Shown piece by piece: positions 8,591 to 17,684 of a stretch of DNA of 64,000 nt; position 1 is the stretch's first letter; every line of letters begins with the position of its first letter. The stretch comes from BAIKAL-G1 sp943370385 (GTDB lineage: Bacteria > Cyanobacteriota > Cyanobacteriia > PCC-6307 > Cyanobiaceae), in NCBI GenBank assembly GCA_943370385.1, contig CALRQT020000001.1:124001-188000 (forward strand), in the 5' to 3' direction. The position numbers and the translations under genes were made by a program. The notes beneath the pieces were generated by a model that ran no database searches, had not been told where the DNA came from, and was given only the letters and a program-made list of their open reading frames with translations.

Positions 8591-11032
8591 TCAGTGCTCC
8601 TCCGGGGTTGTCCAGCGCCAGTTGGTGACTTCGGCCGCATCCATGCCGTGCTCGTGGGCATAGCTGCGGTTACTCAAGATTGCTTCCTTCATGCGTTCCT
8701 TCACATGGGCGGCGCGGGAGCCTAAGGATGGCACCCGATCAATCACATCGATCACCAGGTTGAAGCGGTCGATCTGGTTGTTCATGGCCAGCTCCAGCGG
8801 AGTGTTGATGTTGCCCTTTTCCTTGTAGCCGCGCACATGGAAATTGGCGTGGTTGCTGCGGCGATAGGTGAGGCGGTGGATCAGCCAGGGATAGCCATGG
8901 AAATTAAAGATCACCGGTTTGTCGGTGGTAAAGAGGCTATCGAAATCCCGATCGCTGAGCCCATGGGGATGCTCGGATGGGTTGGTGAGGGCAAACAATT
9001 TGACCACATTGATCACCCGCACCTTCAGGCTCGGGATGGCTCGCCGCAGGATGGCAACGGCCGCCAGGGTCTCCTTGGTGGGGCTATCGCCGGCGCAGGC
9101 CATCACCACATCGGGTTCGTCCGGGCTGCTATTGAGGTGGTCATTGCTGGCCCAGCTCCAGAGGCCGATGCCCTTGGCCACATGCTGGCGGGCCTGCTCC
9201 AGGCCTAGATATTGCAGATGTTTCTGCTTATCCGACACGATGATGTTGCAGACGTTGGTTTCCTGCAGGGCTTCTTCTGCCACCGCTAGCAGGCAGTTGG
9301 CATCGGCCGGCAGATAGACCCGAACCACCTCACCACTCTTGTTGCCGGCAAGATCAATGAAGCCGGGGTCTTGGTGGGTGAACCCGTTGTGGTCTTGGCG
9401 CCAGACGGTGGAGGAGATCAGGCAATTCCAGGCGCCGATGGGGGCGCGCCAGGGGGCGTGGTGGATGCAGGATTCCAGCCATTTGGCGTGCTGGTTGAAC
9501 ATCGAGGCGATCACATGGGCGAAGGCCTCGTAGGTGTGGAAAAAACCGTAGCGGCCGGTGAGCAGGTAGCCCTCCATCATCCCCACCAGGGTGTGTTCGG
9601 AGAGCATCTCCACCACCCGGCCCTCGGTGCTGAGTTCGCTGCCGCCCTTGCCGTTCACCCCGGCGTCCTCGGGCAGCAGCTCCTCCATCCACACCTTCTT
9701 GCTCACCGCATAGATGGCCTGCAGCCGGTTTGAGGCCGTTTCATCGGGGCCAAACACCCGTAGGGAATCCGGGTTGCGGCTGATCGTGTCCCGCAGCAGG
9801 GCGCCTAGGGGCGCGGTGTTTTCAGCCATCACCTGGCCCGGGGCCTCGACGGCAACGGCGTAGTCGGCAATCGGGGCCAGCCGCAGCTTGCGGCGCAACA
9901 GGCCGCCATTGGCGTGGGGATTGGAGCCCATGCGCCGGGGGCCCTGGGGCGCGAGGACCCGCAGTTCCTCGACCAGGCGGCCGCTGTCGTCGAACAGCTC
10001 CCAGGGCCGGTAGCTCTTGAGCCACTCCTCCAGTTGCTGCAGCTGGCCCGGATCGTGGCGCGGGTCCGGCAGGGGCACCTGGTGGGAGCGCCAGAAGCCC
10101 TCCAGCTTCAGGTCGCCCAGGGCGGCTGGGCCGGTCCAGCCCTTCGGGGAGCGCAGCACGATCAGGGGCCAGGCGGGCCGCTTGGCCACCCCGGTGCTGC
10201 GGGCCTCCTCGCGGATCGCCAGGATCGAGGCGATGGCGCTCTCCATAGCGCTGGCCATGGCCCGGTGCATGGCCTCCGGTTCGTGGCCTTCCACAAACAG
10301 GGGCGACCAGCCGTAGCCCCGCAGCAGGTTCTCCAGTTCAGCCTTGGGAATGCGGGCCAGCAGGGTGGGGTTGGCGATCTTGTAGCCGTTGAGGTGCAAC
10401 ACCGGCAGCACCGCCCCGTCGCTGATCGGGTTGAGGAACTTGTTGATGTGCCAGGAGGTGGCCAGGGGGCCGGTTTCGGCCTCGCCATCGCCCACACAGG
10501 CCAGGGCGATCAGGTCCGGGTTGTCGAAGACGGCGCCGCAGGCGTGGGAGAGCACGTAGCCCAGTTCGCCGCCCTCATGGATCGAGCCGGGGGTTTCCGG
10601 GGTGCAGTGGCTGCCGATGTGGCCGGGGAAGGAGAACTGTTTAAGGAACCGGCCCAGGCCGGCCAGGTCCTGGCTTTTGTCGGGGTAGATCTCGCTGTAG
10701 CTGCCATCGAGATAGGTGGGTGCCAGCACCCCCGGGGCGCCGTGGCCGGGCCCGGAGAGGTAGATCATGTCCAGCCCATGGCGCCGGATCATCCGGTTGG
10801 CATGGGCCCAGAGGAAGGATTGGCCCGGACTCGATCCCCAGTGGCCAAGAAGCCTGTTCTTGATGTGCTCGGGCCGCAGGGGTTCGCGTAGCAGCGGGTT
10901 GGCCTGCAGGTAGATCATCCCCACCGCCAGATAGTTGGCGGCCCGCCACCAGCGGTGGACCAGCCCTAACTCGGCCTCGAGATCGCTCCCCTGCTCCTGT
11001 ATCGATCCCGCCGGGCTGGGGAGGGAAACCAT
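8591..11032 (-). CDS. xfp: Xylulose-5-P/fructose-6-P phosphoketolase
   Basis: A thiamine-diphosphate enzyme of 813 residues that splits xylulose-5-P (or fructose-6-P) with phosphate to acetyl-phosphate and a shorter sugar phosphate. Seen: GPGHGAPGVLAPTYLDGSYS near residue 90, the ThDP-binding GDGEAETGPLATSW near residue 184, and the C-terminal FNFHGYPWLIHRLTYRR block. The start is the ATG at 11032 (MVSLPSPAGSIQEQ). The open frame runs further upstream only because it is antisense to the antiporter, and that part is not coding. It is the first gene of a two-gene operon with glgP. Confidence 0.96.
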   Translation of the reverse strand: MVSLPSPAGSIQEQGSDLEAELGLVHRWWRAANYLAVGMIYLQANPLLREPLRPEHIKNRLLGHWGSSPGQSFLWAHANRMIRRHGLDMIYLSGPGHGAPGVLAPTYLDGSYSEIYPDKSQDLAGLGRFLKQFSFPGHIGSHCTPETPGSIHEGGELGYVLSHACGAVFDNPDLIALACVGDGEAETGPLATSWHINKFLNPISDGAVLPVLHLNGYKIANPTLLARIPKAELENLLRGYGWSPLFVEGHEPEAMHRAMASAMESAIASILAIREEARSTGVAKRPAWPLIVLRSPKGWTGPAALGDLKLEGFWRSHQVPLPDPRHDPGQLQQLEEWLKSYRPWELFDDSGRLVEELRVLAPQGPRRMGSNPHANGGLLRRKLRLAPIADYAVAVEAPGQVMAENTAPLGALLRDTISRNPDSLRVFGPDETASNRLQAIYAVSKKVWMEELLPEDAGVNGKGGSELSTEGRVVEMLSEHTLVGMMEGYLLTGRYGFFHTYEAFAHVIASMFNQHAKWLESCIHHAPWRAPIGAWNCLISSTVWRQDHNGFTHQDPGFIDLAGNKSGEVVRVYLPADANCLLAVAEEALQETNVCNIIVSDKQKHLQYLGLEQARQHVAKGIGLWSWASNDHLNSSPDEPDVVMACAGDSPTKETLAAVAILRRAIPSLKVRVINVVKLFALTNPSEHPHGLSDRDFDSLFTTDKPVIFNFHGYPWLIHRLTYRRSNHANFHVRGYKEKGNINTPLELAMNNQIDRFNLVIDVIDRVPSLGSRAAHVKERMKEAILSNRSYAHEHGMDAAEVTNWRWTTPEEH

Positions 11033-11125
11033 GGCGCTTGGAATCCGCGTTCTGGTTCGACCGTAGCGATGGTCACCGAAGGGCGCCGTTGGGCCCGAGA
11101 CTCTCGGAAGATCTGCCCGCCCCGC

Positions 11126-12472
11126 ATGCTGCCCCTGCCCTTGCCGCCCCTGCTGCTCGAGTTGGGGGCCCATCAGCTGGAGGCGGCCGAAACCCTGGTC
11201 TGGGTGGGGCGCTTGCTGGTGATCGTGGTGGCGGCCCGGCTGTTTGCCGAACTGCTGGTGCGGCTGCAATTGCCCACGATCCTGGGCGAGTTGCTGGCCG
11301 GCGTGCTCTTGGGCCTCTCGGGCCTCCATTGGATTGTGCCGCCGGAGACCCAGGCCCAGCTCAGCGGGGGCCTGTTGCAGCTGCTGGGCTCCCTGGCCGA
11401 TGTGCCGATTCCGGTTGTGCAGCAGATCTACAACGAGACCTTTCCCAGTTTGCAACTGGTGGCGGGGCTGGGGCTCTATGCCCTGCTCTTCCTCACCGGC
11501 CTGGAAAGTGAACTCGACGAGCTGGTGGCCGTGGGCGGCCAGGCGATCACCGTGGCCGTGGCGGGGGTGCTGTTGCCCTTTGCCCTGGGCACCTTCGGGT
11601 TGATGACCCTGTTTGGGGTGGAGCCGATCCCGGCGATCTTTGCCGGCGCCTCGATGACGGCCACCAGCATTGGCATCACCGCCAGCGTGTTCAGTGAATT
11701 GAAGATGTTGCGCAGCCGCGAAGGCCAGATTGTGATCGGCGCCGCCGTGCTCGATGACATCCTCGGCATCGTGATCCTGGCGGTGGTGGTGGCCCTCTCC
11801 GCTGGTGAGAGCCTGAGCGTTGGGCCCATCCTCAAGCTCGTGGGGGCGGCGGTGCTGTTTGTGGTGGTGGCGATCGGCCTCAGCCGCACGGCGGCGCCTG
11901 CCTTCGACTGGCTGCTCGACCAGCTCAAGGCCCCCGGCGAGGTGATCGTGGCCTCGTTTGTGGTGCTCAGCCTTTGTTGTTTTGCCGCCACGGCCATCGG
12001 CCTGGAGGCGGCCCTGGGCGCCTTTGCCGGCGGCTTGATTCTGAGTAATTCCCGCCACACCAAGGCGATCCAGGAGGCGGTGAAGCCGGTGGTGGCCCTG
12101 TTCGCCACGATCTTCTTTGTGCTGATCGGCACCGGCATCGACCTCTCCGTGCTCGATCCGACCAATCCCGCCAACCGCAGCGGCCTGGTGGTGGCGGTCT
12201 TCCTGTTGCTGGCGGCGATCGCCGGCAAGATCGCTTCGGGTTGGGCCTTCCTCTCCGCCCAGCCCACGGACCGCTGGCTGGTGGGCCTGGGCATGGTGCC
12301 CCGCGGTGAGGTGGGTTTGATCTTCCTGGGGCTCGGCACCCAGGCCCACCTGCTCAGCCCGTCCCTGGAGGCGGCGATTGTGCTGATGGTGATCGGCACC
12401 ACCTTCCTGGCGCCGGTGCTGCTCAGACTGGTGCTGGCCGGACGGGGGACCCTTGCCGAAGCAAGCAGCTGA
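11126..12472 (+). CDS. Cation:proton antiporter, CPA2 (Kef/NapA-like)
   Basis: A polytopic inner-membrane protein of about 448 residues with 12 or so hydrophobic segments. Typical points: LPTILGELLAGVLLGLSGL near the start, LFLTGLESELDEL, the GASMTATSIGITASVFSEL block, and the AAVLDDILGIV segment, whose Asp pair is the proton/cation site of this superfamily. It lacks the C-terminal TrkA-N domain of Kef channels. An in-frame start at 11069 is possible, but the ATG at 11126 puts the first helix near the N-terminus. It is divergent from xfp and overlaps the next gene by 20 bp. The ion is not predictable. Confidence 0.9.
   Translation: MLPLPLPPLLLELGAHQLEAAETLVWVGRLLVIVVAARLFAELLVRLQLPTILGELLAGVLLGLSGLHWIVPPETQAQLSGGLLQLLGSLADVPIPVVQQIYNETFPSLQLVAGLGLYALLFLTGLESELDELVAVGGQAITVAVAGVLLPFALGTFGLMTLFGVEPIPAIFAGASMTATSIGITASVFSELKMLRSREGQIVIGAAVLDDILGIVILAVVVALSAGESLSVGPILKLVGAAVLFVVVAIGLSRTAAPAFDWLLDQLKAPGEVIVASFVVLSLCCFAATAIGLEAALGAFAGGLILSNSRHTKAIQEAVKPVVALFATIFFVLIGTGIDLSVLDPTNPANRSGLVVAVFLLLAAIAGKIASGWAFLSAQPTDRWLVGLGMVPRGEVGLIFLGLGTQAHLLSPSLEAAIVLMVIGTTFLAPVLLRLVLAGRGTLAEASS
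12215..12222. repeat. HIP1 octamer (GCGATCGC), one of at least eight in the window
   Basis: The palindrome GCGATCGC was also read at 13860-13867, 25831-25838, 28327-28334, 30706-30713, 34748-34755, 37037-37044 and 60268-60275. HIP1 is highly over-represented in many cyanobacterial chromosomes. None was noticed in the AT-rich 47.5-51.8 kb block. Confidence 0.8.
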
Positions 12473-13031
12473 CCAGACCCACGCCCAAGCCAAGCCCCCG
12501 GGCCCCTGGGCCGCCTGGCGCGGTTGGGGCCTCAGCTGGGGCGGCTGGCTCGATAACCGCCATGGCGAGTGGTGGCTGCTGGCCCAACTGCTGCTGATTG
12601 GCTTGCACCTGCTGCCGCCCTGGCCGGCCCCGGGGAGCTGGGGCTACGCCTGGCCCCTGCCGCTCGCCATCGTCGGCGTCGCCCTGCTGCTGGTGGGCTT
12701 GGCCCTGGCCCTGCAGGCCTTCTGGGGCCTGGGCGCCAGCCTCACGCCCCTGCCCGATCCCAAGCCCGGGGCCTCCCTGGTGACCAGGGGGCCCTATCGG
12801 CGCTGCCGCCACCCCCTGTATCAGGCGATCCTGATCTGCTCCCTTGGGGTGGTGCTGGCCCTGGGCAGCCTCTTGCACCTCGCCCTGCTGCTTGCCCTGG
12901 TGGCCGTGTTGGGCGGTAAGGCTCGCCGTGAGGAGGGCCAGCTGCTGCAGCTGCACCCCGATTACCCCGCCTATCGCGCCGCCACGCCAGCGATCATTCC
13001 CGGCCTGCCCTGGCTGGATTGGCGCCAATGA
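12453..13031 (+). CDS. Isoprenylcysteine carboxyl methyltransferase-like membrane protein
   Basis: A 192-residue integral membrane protein with four or so helices. It has the family motif TRGPYRRCRHPLYQ (residues about 110-123) and a C-terminal EEGQLLQLHPDYPAYRA, in which the Glu and following residues bind S-adenosylmethionine in the ICMT/PEMT family. The start appears to be TTG 12453, overlapping the antiporter end by 20 bp, so translational coupling is likely. The methyl acceptor in bacteria is generally unknown. Confidence 0.8.
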   Translation: MPKQAADQTHAQAKPPGPWAAWRGWGLSWGGWLDNRHGEWWLLAQLLLIGLHLLPPWPAPGSWGYAWPLPLAIVGVALLLVGLALALQAFWGLGASLTPLPDPKPGASLVTRGPYRRCRHPLYQAILICSLGVVLALGSLLHLALLLALVAVLGGKARREEGQLLQLHPDYPAYRAATPAIIPGLPWLDWRQ

Positions 13032-13053
13032 GCAGGGGCCTGGGCGGGCCGCC

Positions 13054-13347
13054 TCAGTTGGCGTCGTTGCGACTGCCCAGGGCTAAGAAAAACCCCGCCA
13101 GCACGGCGATCAGGCCCATGCTGGTGCCCCAGCCCGGCCCCAGAATCCAGCCCAGAACCAGGTTGGTGATGGCGCCCACCGCCAGGGCGAGGGCCAGGCT
13201 GGCCACCACCAGGGCCAGTTGCTGCAGGCCCTCCTTGAGGCCGAATTCCGCTAGGGCCTGCTCGAACCGGCCCAGGGGCACGCTCAGGGGCAGGTAGAGG
13301 GCCAGGGCCCAGAGGGCCGTGCCCGGCAGCAGGGGCGTCCAATCCAA
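13054..13347 (-). CDS. Small membrane protein (97 aa), unknown function
   Basis: MDWTPLLPGTALWALALYLP opens a first hydrophobic helix. A soluble segment (FEQALAEFGLKEGLQQL) and two more helices (ALVVASLALALAVGAITNLV and MGLIAVLAGFFLALG) follow, giving about three membrane passes. No family is recognised beyond a general resemblance to cyanobacterial hypothetical proteins. It is convergent with the methyltransferase-like gene and divergent from the hydrolase gene. Confidence 0.7.
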   Translation of the reverse strand: MDWTPLLPGTALWALALYLPLSVPLGRFEQALAEFGLKEGLQQLALVVASLALALAVGAITNLVLGWILGPGWGTSMGLIAVLAGFFLALGSRNDAN

Positions 13348-13403
13348 GGGGGGCTACCGGCGGGGGGATCTCCCTAGCATCGGCCCACCCTGGTCCAGCC
13401 CCC

Positions 13404-14300
13404 GTGTCCTCCCCGGCCTTGTCCCTGTCCGCCGAGCGGGTGGAGCAGCTGCCCTGGAGCTACCAGGGGCATGCCGTCCATAGCCTCAGCCGCTGCCCCG
13501 ACCAGCCGGTCGGACCGGCCCTGCTGCTGGTCCATGGCTTTGGCGCCTCCACCGACCACTGGCGCTTCAACATTCCGGTGCTGGCCGAGCGCCACGAGGT
13601 CCATGCCCTCGACCTGCTCGGCTTTGGCCGCAGCGTCAAACCAGCGGGGTTGCCCTATGGCGGCGCCCTCTGGCGCGACCAGCTGGTGGCCTATGTGCAG
13701 GAGCGCATCGGCCGCCCCACCGTGTTAGTGGGCAATTCCCTCGGGGGCTACTCCGCCCTGGCGGCGGGGGCTGCCTTGGGCCCCCTGGCGGCCGGGGTGG
13801 CCCTGCTCAATGCCGCCGGACCCTTCAGCGGTGAGGCCAGTGAGCCAAAGGGCTGGGGTGCGATCGCCCGCCGCACGATTGGCTCGGCCCTGCTGAAAAG
13901 CCCGGTGCTGCAACGGTTGTTGTTTGAAAATCTGCGCCGCCCCGCCACGATCCGCCGCACCCTCAACCAGGTGTACATCGACAAAACCAACGTTGATGAG
14001 GCCCTGGTGGAGGCGATCCGCCTCCCGTCGCTGGATCCCGGCGCCTTTGGGGTGTTTCGCACCGTGTTCGATATCCCCAGCGGCCAGCCCCTCGATGAGC
14101 TGTTCGCCGCCCTTGAGGCGCCCCTGTTGCTGCTCTGGGGCATCCGCGACCCCTGGATCAACGCCGCCGGCCGCCGCGCCCAGTTCCAGCGCCATGCCCC
14201 CAACGCCACTGAAGTGGTGCTGGAGGCGGGCCACTGCCCCCACGATGAGGTGCCCGAGCTGGTGAATCGGGCCCTGCTTGACTGGATGGCCGGTCTCTAG
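13404..14300 (+). CDS. Alpha/beta-fold hydrolase
   Basis: A 298-residue hydrolase starting at GTG 13404. The fold is clear: LLLVHGFGASTDHWRFNIP (HG oxyanion loop), VHALDLLGFGRSVKP, the nucleophile elbow VGNSLGGYSALAAG (Ser in GNSLGG), the acid in LLLWGIRDPWIN, and the catalytic His in EAGHCPHDEVPELVN. Such proteins in cyanobacteria are often annotated as putative esterases or chlorophyll-related hydrolases; the substrate cannot be fixed here. It heads a rightward run of four genes. Confidence 0.9.
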   Translation: MSSPALSLSAERVEQLPWSYQGHAVHSLSRCPDQPVGPALLLVHGFGASTDHWRFNIPVLAERHEVHALDLLGFGRSVKPAGLPYGGALWRDQLVAYVQERIGRPTVLVGNSLGGYSALAAGAALGPLAAGVALLNAAGPFSGEASEPKGWGAIARRTIGSALLKSPVLQRLLFENLRRPATIRRTLNQVYIDKTNVDEALVEAIRLPSLDPGAFGVFRTVFDIPSGQPLDELFAALEAPLLLLWGIRDPWINAAGRRAQFQRHAPNATEVVLEAGHCPHDEVPELVNRALLDWMAGL

Positions 14301-14317
14301 GCGGGAACAGGGCGGAG

Positions 14318-14749
14318 ATGGGGGGCAGAAAGCGTCGATTTCTGCTCTTCGGCGTGGTGAATGTGCTGCTCACCAATGGGGCGCTCCTGCTGCTGCTGCA
14401 CCTGGTGACCATTGGGTTGGCCACCTTCTTGAGCCAGCTGCTCAATGTGGTGCTTGGCTACTGGCTCTACGGCACACGGGTGTTTCGGGTTAAGCGGTTT
14501 GCCTGGCGTTCGGCCGGGGCCTATGGCGGCCTGGCCTTGACGATCTGGTTGCTGAACTGGCTGGGCATTCGCCTGCTTGCGGGCGCCGGCCTACCCCGGA
14601 CCTGGTCGGCTGTGGCGATGATTCCGCTGCTGGCGGCCCTCTCCTACGGGGTGCAGAAAACCCTGGTCTTTCGCCCAGACCCAGCGCTCCAGTCCGTTGC
14701 AGCGGCTTCGGCGCCGGACCCTGCTGCTGGGATGGGGCAGCGCCTCTGA
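14318..14749 (+). CDS. GtrA-like membrane protein
   Basis: A 143-residue protein with four predicted membrane helices and the typical GtrA opening (RFLLFGVVNVLLTNGALLLL), then LSQLLNVVLGYWLYGTRVFR and a last segment ending in VQKTLVFRP. GtrA-family proteins are thought to help move polyprenyl-linked sugars across the membrane. The ATG at 14318 follows a GGCGGAG ribosome-binding site. It lies 18 bp after the hydrolase and 15 bp before a polyprenyl-type glycosyltransferase, the usual GtrA pairing. Confidence 0.88.
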   Translation: MGGRKRRFLLFGVVNVLLTNGALLLLLHLVTIGLATFLSQLLNVVLGYWLYGTRVFRVKRFAWRSAGAYGGLALTIWLLNWLGIRLLAGAGLPRTWSAVAMIPLLAALSYGVQKTLVFRPDPALQSVAAASAPDPAAGMGQRL

Positions 14750-14764
14750 GTATGTTGACCCGGC

Positions 14765-15571
14765 ATGGACCAGGCAACGGTGGGCGCAACTTCTGAGCCG
14801 GCAGACCAGACCCCACGGCCCGCAGCCATTCCCCAAGCGTCTACCCCTGGAATCGCTGAGCATGGCTCCCTGGCCAGCGGCAGGCCCCTGCTGTCGGTGG
14901 TGATTCCTTGTTACAACGAAGTCGCCACGATTGCGTCCCTGATTAAGCGGGTGCGGCGGGCGCCGGTGGCCTCCAAGCAGATCATCGTGGTGGATGACGG
15001 CTCCAGCGATGGCACCCGGGAGCTGCTCGCGGGCCTGGAGGCGGACGACCTCACGATTCTCTTTCACCCCGAGAATCAGGGCAAGGGAGCGGCCCTGGCC
15101 ACAGGTTTTTCTGCCGCTATCGGTGAAATCACGATCGTGCAGGATGCCGATCTCGAATATGACCCGGAGGATTATCCCCTGGTGATTGGCCCGATTCAGC
15201 AGGGCCGCGCCGATGTGGTGTTTGGCAGCCGTTTTCAGGGCGGCGCCCCCCATCGGGTGGTGTATTTCTGGCATCGCCTCGGCAATGGCTTCCTTACCCT
15301 GCTCAGCAACATGTTCACGGATCTGAATCTCAGTGACATGGAAACCTGTTACAAGGCTTTCCGCACCGAGATCATCCAGTCGATTCCGATTTGCGAAAAA
15401 CGCTTTGGTTTCGAGCCGGAAATCACCGCCAAGGTGGCCAAACAGAATTGGCGCATTTATGAGGTGGGTATCTCCTATTACGGGCGCACCTACGACGAGG
15501 GTAAAAAGATCGGCTGGCGCGATGGGGTGCGGGCCATCTGGTGCATCCTGAAGTACAACCTGTGGGCCTGA
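14765..15571 (+). CDS. Family 2 glycosyltransferase (dolichyl-phosphate-sugar synthase-like)
   Basis: A 268-residue GT-A enzyme. After about 40 variable residues the core begins LLSVVIPCYNEVATIASLIK, with IIVVDDGSSDGTRELL, the DxD-like QDADLEYDPEDYPLVIGPI and GSRFQGGAPHRVVYF. The sequence closely fits enzymes that transfer a sugar from a nucleotide sugar to polyprenyl phosphate. It lacks C-terminal membrane helices; the adjacent GtrA protein probably supplies the membrane part (inference from context). Confidence 0.9.
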   Translation: MDQATVGATSEPADQTPRPAAIPQASTPGIAEHGSLASGRPLLSVVIPCYNEVATIASLIKRVRRAPVASKQIIVVDDGSSDGTRELLAGLEADDLTILFHPENQGKGAALATGFSAAIGEITIVQDADLEYDPEDYPLVIGPIQQGRADVVFGSRFQGGAPHRVVYFWHRLGNGFLTLLSNMFTDLNLSDMETCYKAFRTEIIQSIPICEKRFGFEPEITAKVAKQNWRIYEVGISYYGRTYDEGKKIGWRDGVRAIWCILKYNLWA

Positions 15572-15596
15572 AGCGCGGCCCTGCCCTGGCCCTCCC

Positions 15597-16466
15597 ATGC
15601 CCCTGATCCAGCGCCAAGAGCCCTATCCCCACTGGGAATTCACCGATCCGGCCAGTGGCGACCAGCTGCGGCTGGTGCCCGAGCGGGGCGGCCTGGTCAC
15701 GGGCTGGGTCTGCTGCGGCCGGGAGCTGCTCTATCTCGATGCCGAGCGCTTCGCCGATCCGGGCAAGTCGGTGCGGGGCGGCATCCCGGTGCTGTTTCCG
15801 ATCTGCGGCAACCTGCCCGGCAACCGGCTGGAGCTGGCCCAGGGCAGCTATCCAATTGCCCAGCACGGCTTTGCCCGCGATCTTCCCTGGGGAATCCGCC
15901 TGCTCGACGACCTGCGCGGCGTGCGCCTGAGCCTGGCCGACAGCCCCGCCACCCGGGCCGCCTTCCCCTTCCCCTTTGAGCTGGTGCTGGAGTTGCGCCT
16001 GGCTCCCTCAGCCCTGGCGATCACCGCCAAGGTGGAACACCGGCTCGAAGCTGGCCAGGGCCCCGAGCCCATGCCCTTTTCCCTGGGGCTCCATCCGTAC
16101 TTCGCCGTCTCATCCTTGGCGGCCGCAGCCCTGGAGGGCTTGCCGCCCGGCTGCTTCGACCACCTGCCCATGGCCGAAGCGGACACGGCCATCCAGCTGG
16201 CCCGCCTGGGGCAGGGGGTGGATTTCCTCTGCCAGCCCAGCGGCCCGGTGCGCCTGCTCGATCGCGAGGCGGGCTACGCCATCACCCTGCAGCCCAGCGC
16301 CCCCCTCGACCTGGCCGTGATCTGGAGTGAACCGCCCCGGCCGATGGTTTGCCTGGAGCCCTGGACAGGACCCCGGGGCTCCCTGGCCACGGGGAAGCGC
16401 CGCTTGAGCCTGGCGCCCGGCGAGCAGCTCAGCCTCAGCTGCCGCTACGACTTGGGCCTGGCCTAA
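15597..16466 (+). CDS. Aldose 1-epimerase / galactose mutarotase-like protein
   Basis: A 289-residue protein of the galactose mutarotase-like fold, probably of the glucose-6-phosphate 1-epimerase-like branch. Seen: GRELLYLDAERFADPGKSVR, GGIPVLFPICGNLPGN, the conserved QHGFARDLPW, the catalytic-region FSLGLHPYFAVSS with its His, and VCLEPWTGPRGSLATGKR. The family interconverts sugar anomers in the cytosol. It is the last gene of the rightward run and its end overlaps the end of the convergent glcE-like gene by 32 bp. Confidence 0.88.
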   Translation: MPLIQRQEPYPHWEFTDPASGDQLRLVPERGGLVTGWVCCGRELLYLDAERFADPGKSVRGGIPVLFPICGNLPGNRLELAQGSYPIAQHGFARDLPWGIRLLDDLRGVRLSLADSPATRAAFPFPFELVLELRLAPSALAITAKVEHRLEAGQGPEPMPFSLGLHPYFAVSSLAAAALEGLPPGCFDHLPMAEADTAIQLARLGQGVDFLCQPSGPVRLLDREAGYAITLQPSAPLDLAVIWSEPPRPMVCLEPWTGPRGSLATGKRRLSLAPGEQLSLSCRYDLGLA

Positions 16467-17670
16467 CGCCGGGCAGGCGGCCCCGGGCCAGCTGCTGGCT
16501 TGGGTCAAATTGACGCTTCACAGCCTCAATCAGGGGCCGGCTGGGGGCGTCCTCCCAAGCGGGTAGATCGGCGCCGGCGGGTTGCTCCAGCACCGTGAGG
16601 GCGCCGCCCAGCTCCTGGCAGCGCCGCCGCAGCTGCTCGACCCGGTAGGTGGGCAGCTGGCTGGCGGCAGCCCAGGCCAGGCCCAGGCCGCTGCCCCCCT
16701 CCAGCCAGCCGGGCAGCCCGGCCAGGGCGGGATCGCCCAACAGGGCCGCCCCGTGGCTGGGCAGCACCCCCAGCCGCAGCAGCCACTGCTGGCCCTGGTC
16801 GCTGGCAGGAGTGGGGCCCGGATCCACTCCCAAGCCCGGACCCAGGGCTACGGCGCGGAAGGCTTCGAGCCGTTCGGAGTCGAGCCGTTGGGATTGGAGC
16901 CCGGCGGCCTCCGCCTCGCTGGTGATCGCCGTGAGCTGGGCCTCGATCGCTGCGGCGCTGACACTGGCCAGGCTCACCAGCAGGCCCGGCTCCGGGGCTT
17001 GGCCAGCGGCCTGGGCCAGGGGGGCACTCCACCAGTCGATCAACTCAGGGGCGAGGGGCGCCGCCAGCAGCCGTTGGCGCAGGCGCTCCAGCTCCGCCAG
17101 GCCGCCCTGCAGCCAGAGGCCGCGGCGCCGCTGCGGTTGGGGATAGGTGCGCAGGCTCAGCTCGGTGATCAGCCCCAGGGATCCCCAGCTGCCGGCAAAC
17201 AGGCGCACCAGGTCGTAGCCCGCCACGTTTTTAACCACCTTGCCGCCGGCCCTTGCGGCGGTGCCATCGGCCCGCAGCAGGGCCAGGCCGATCACCTGGT
17301 CGCGCACGCCCAGGTAGCGCTGGCGCAGGCCAGCGGCCATGCCCCGGGCCACCAGGCCGCCAATGCTGCCGGAGTCCTCGCCATCGGCGCCACTGCCCCA
17401 GGGCCAGTCCAGGGCCAGCCACTGGCCCGCTTCGGCCAGGGCCGCCTGCAGGTCCCGCAGGGGCATGCCCGCCTGCATGGTCACCGTGAAATCACCGACG
17501 GCATGCTCAAGCAATCGATCGAGCCGGCGGCAACTCACCACCGTGGTGCCCGCCGCCACCGGGGCGCCCCAGTGCAGGCGACTGCCCTGGCCGGCCGGTA
17601 GCCAGGGGGTGGCCTGGCGGTGCAGCTCCCGCACCAGCGGCTCTAGGGCGTGGGGCTCGGGGGTGATCAC
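16435..17670 (-). CDS. glcE: FAD-binding oxidoreductase, glycolate dehydrogenase subunit GlcE-like
   Basis: A 411-residue protein with a PCMH-type FAD-binding domain in its first half: VGDFTVTMQAGMPLRDLQAAL, GSIGGLVARGMAAGLRQRYL, GVRDQVIGLALLRADG, GGKVVKNVAGYDLVRLFAGS and LGLITELSLRTYP. These blocks are those of GlcE, the FAD subunit that works with GlcD and GlcF to oxidise glycolate (photorespiration). GlcD is not in the window. The GlcF-like gene lies on the same strand 1.6 kb upstream, with a kinase gene between them on the other strand. Confidence 0.88.
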   Translation of the reverse strand: MITPEPHALEPLVRELHRQATPWLPAGQGSRLHWGAPVAAGTTVVSCRRLDRLLEHAVGDFTVTMQAGMPLRDLQAALAEAGQWLALDWPWGSGADGEDSGSIGGLVARGMAAGLRQRYLGVRDQVIGLALLRADGTAARAGGKVVKNVAGYDLVRLFAGSWGSLGLITELSLRTYPQPQRRRGLWLQGGLAELERLRQRLLAAPLAPELIDWWSAPLAQAAGQAPEPGLLVSLASVSAAAIEAQLTAITSEAEAAGLQSQRLDSERLEAFRAVALGPGLGVDPGPTPASDQGQQWLLRLGVLPSHGAALLGDPALAGLPGWLEGGSGLGLAWAAASQLPTYRVEQLRRRCQELGGALTVLEQPAGADLPAWEDAPSRPLIEAVKRQFDPSQQLARGRLPGVRPGPSRSGS

Positions 17671-17684
17671 GGCACGATGGTGCC

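Noticed and set aside
11033..12493. The 5' two-fifths of a very long minus-strand open frame continuous with phosphoketolase
   Set aside because: It is antisense to the cation antiporter, rich in Gln/His/Gly as expected for a shadow frame, and phosphoketolase has a clear start at 11032.
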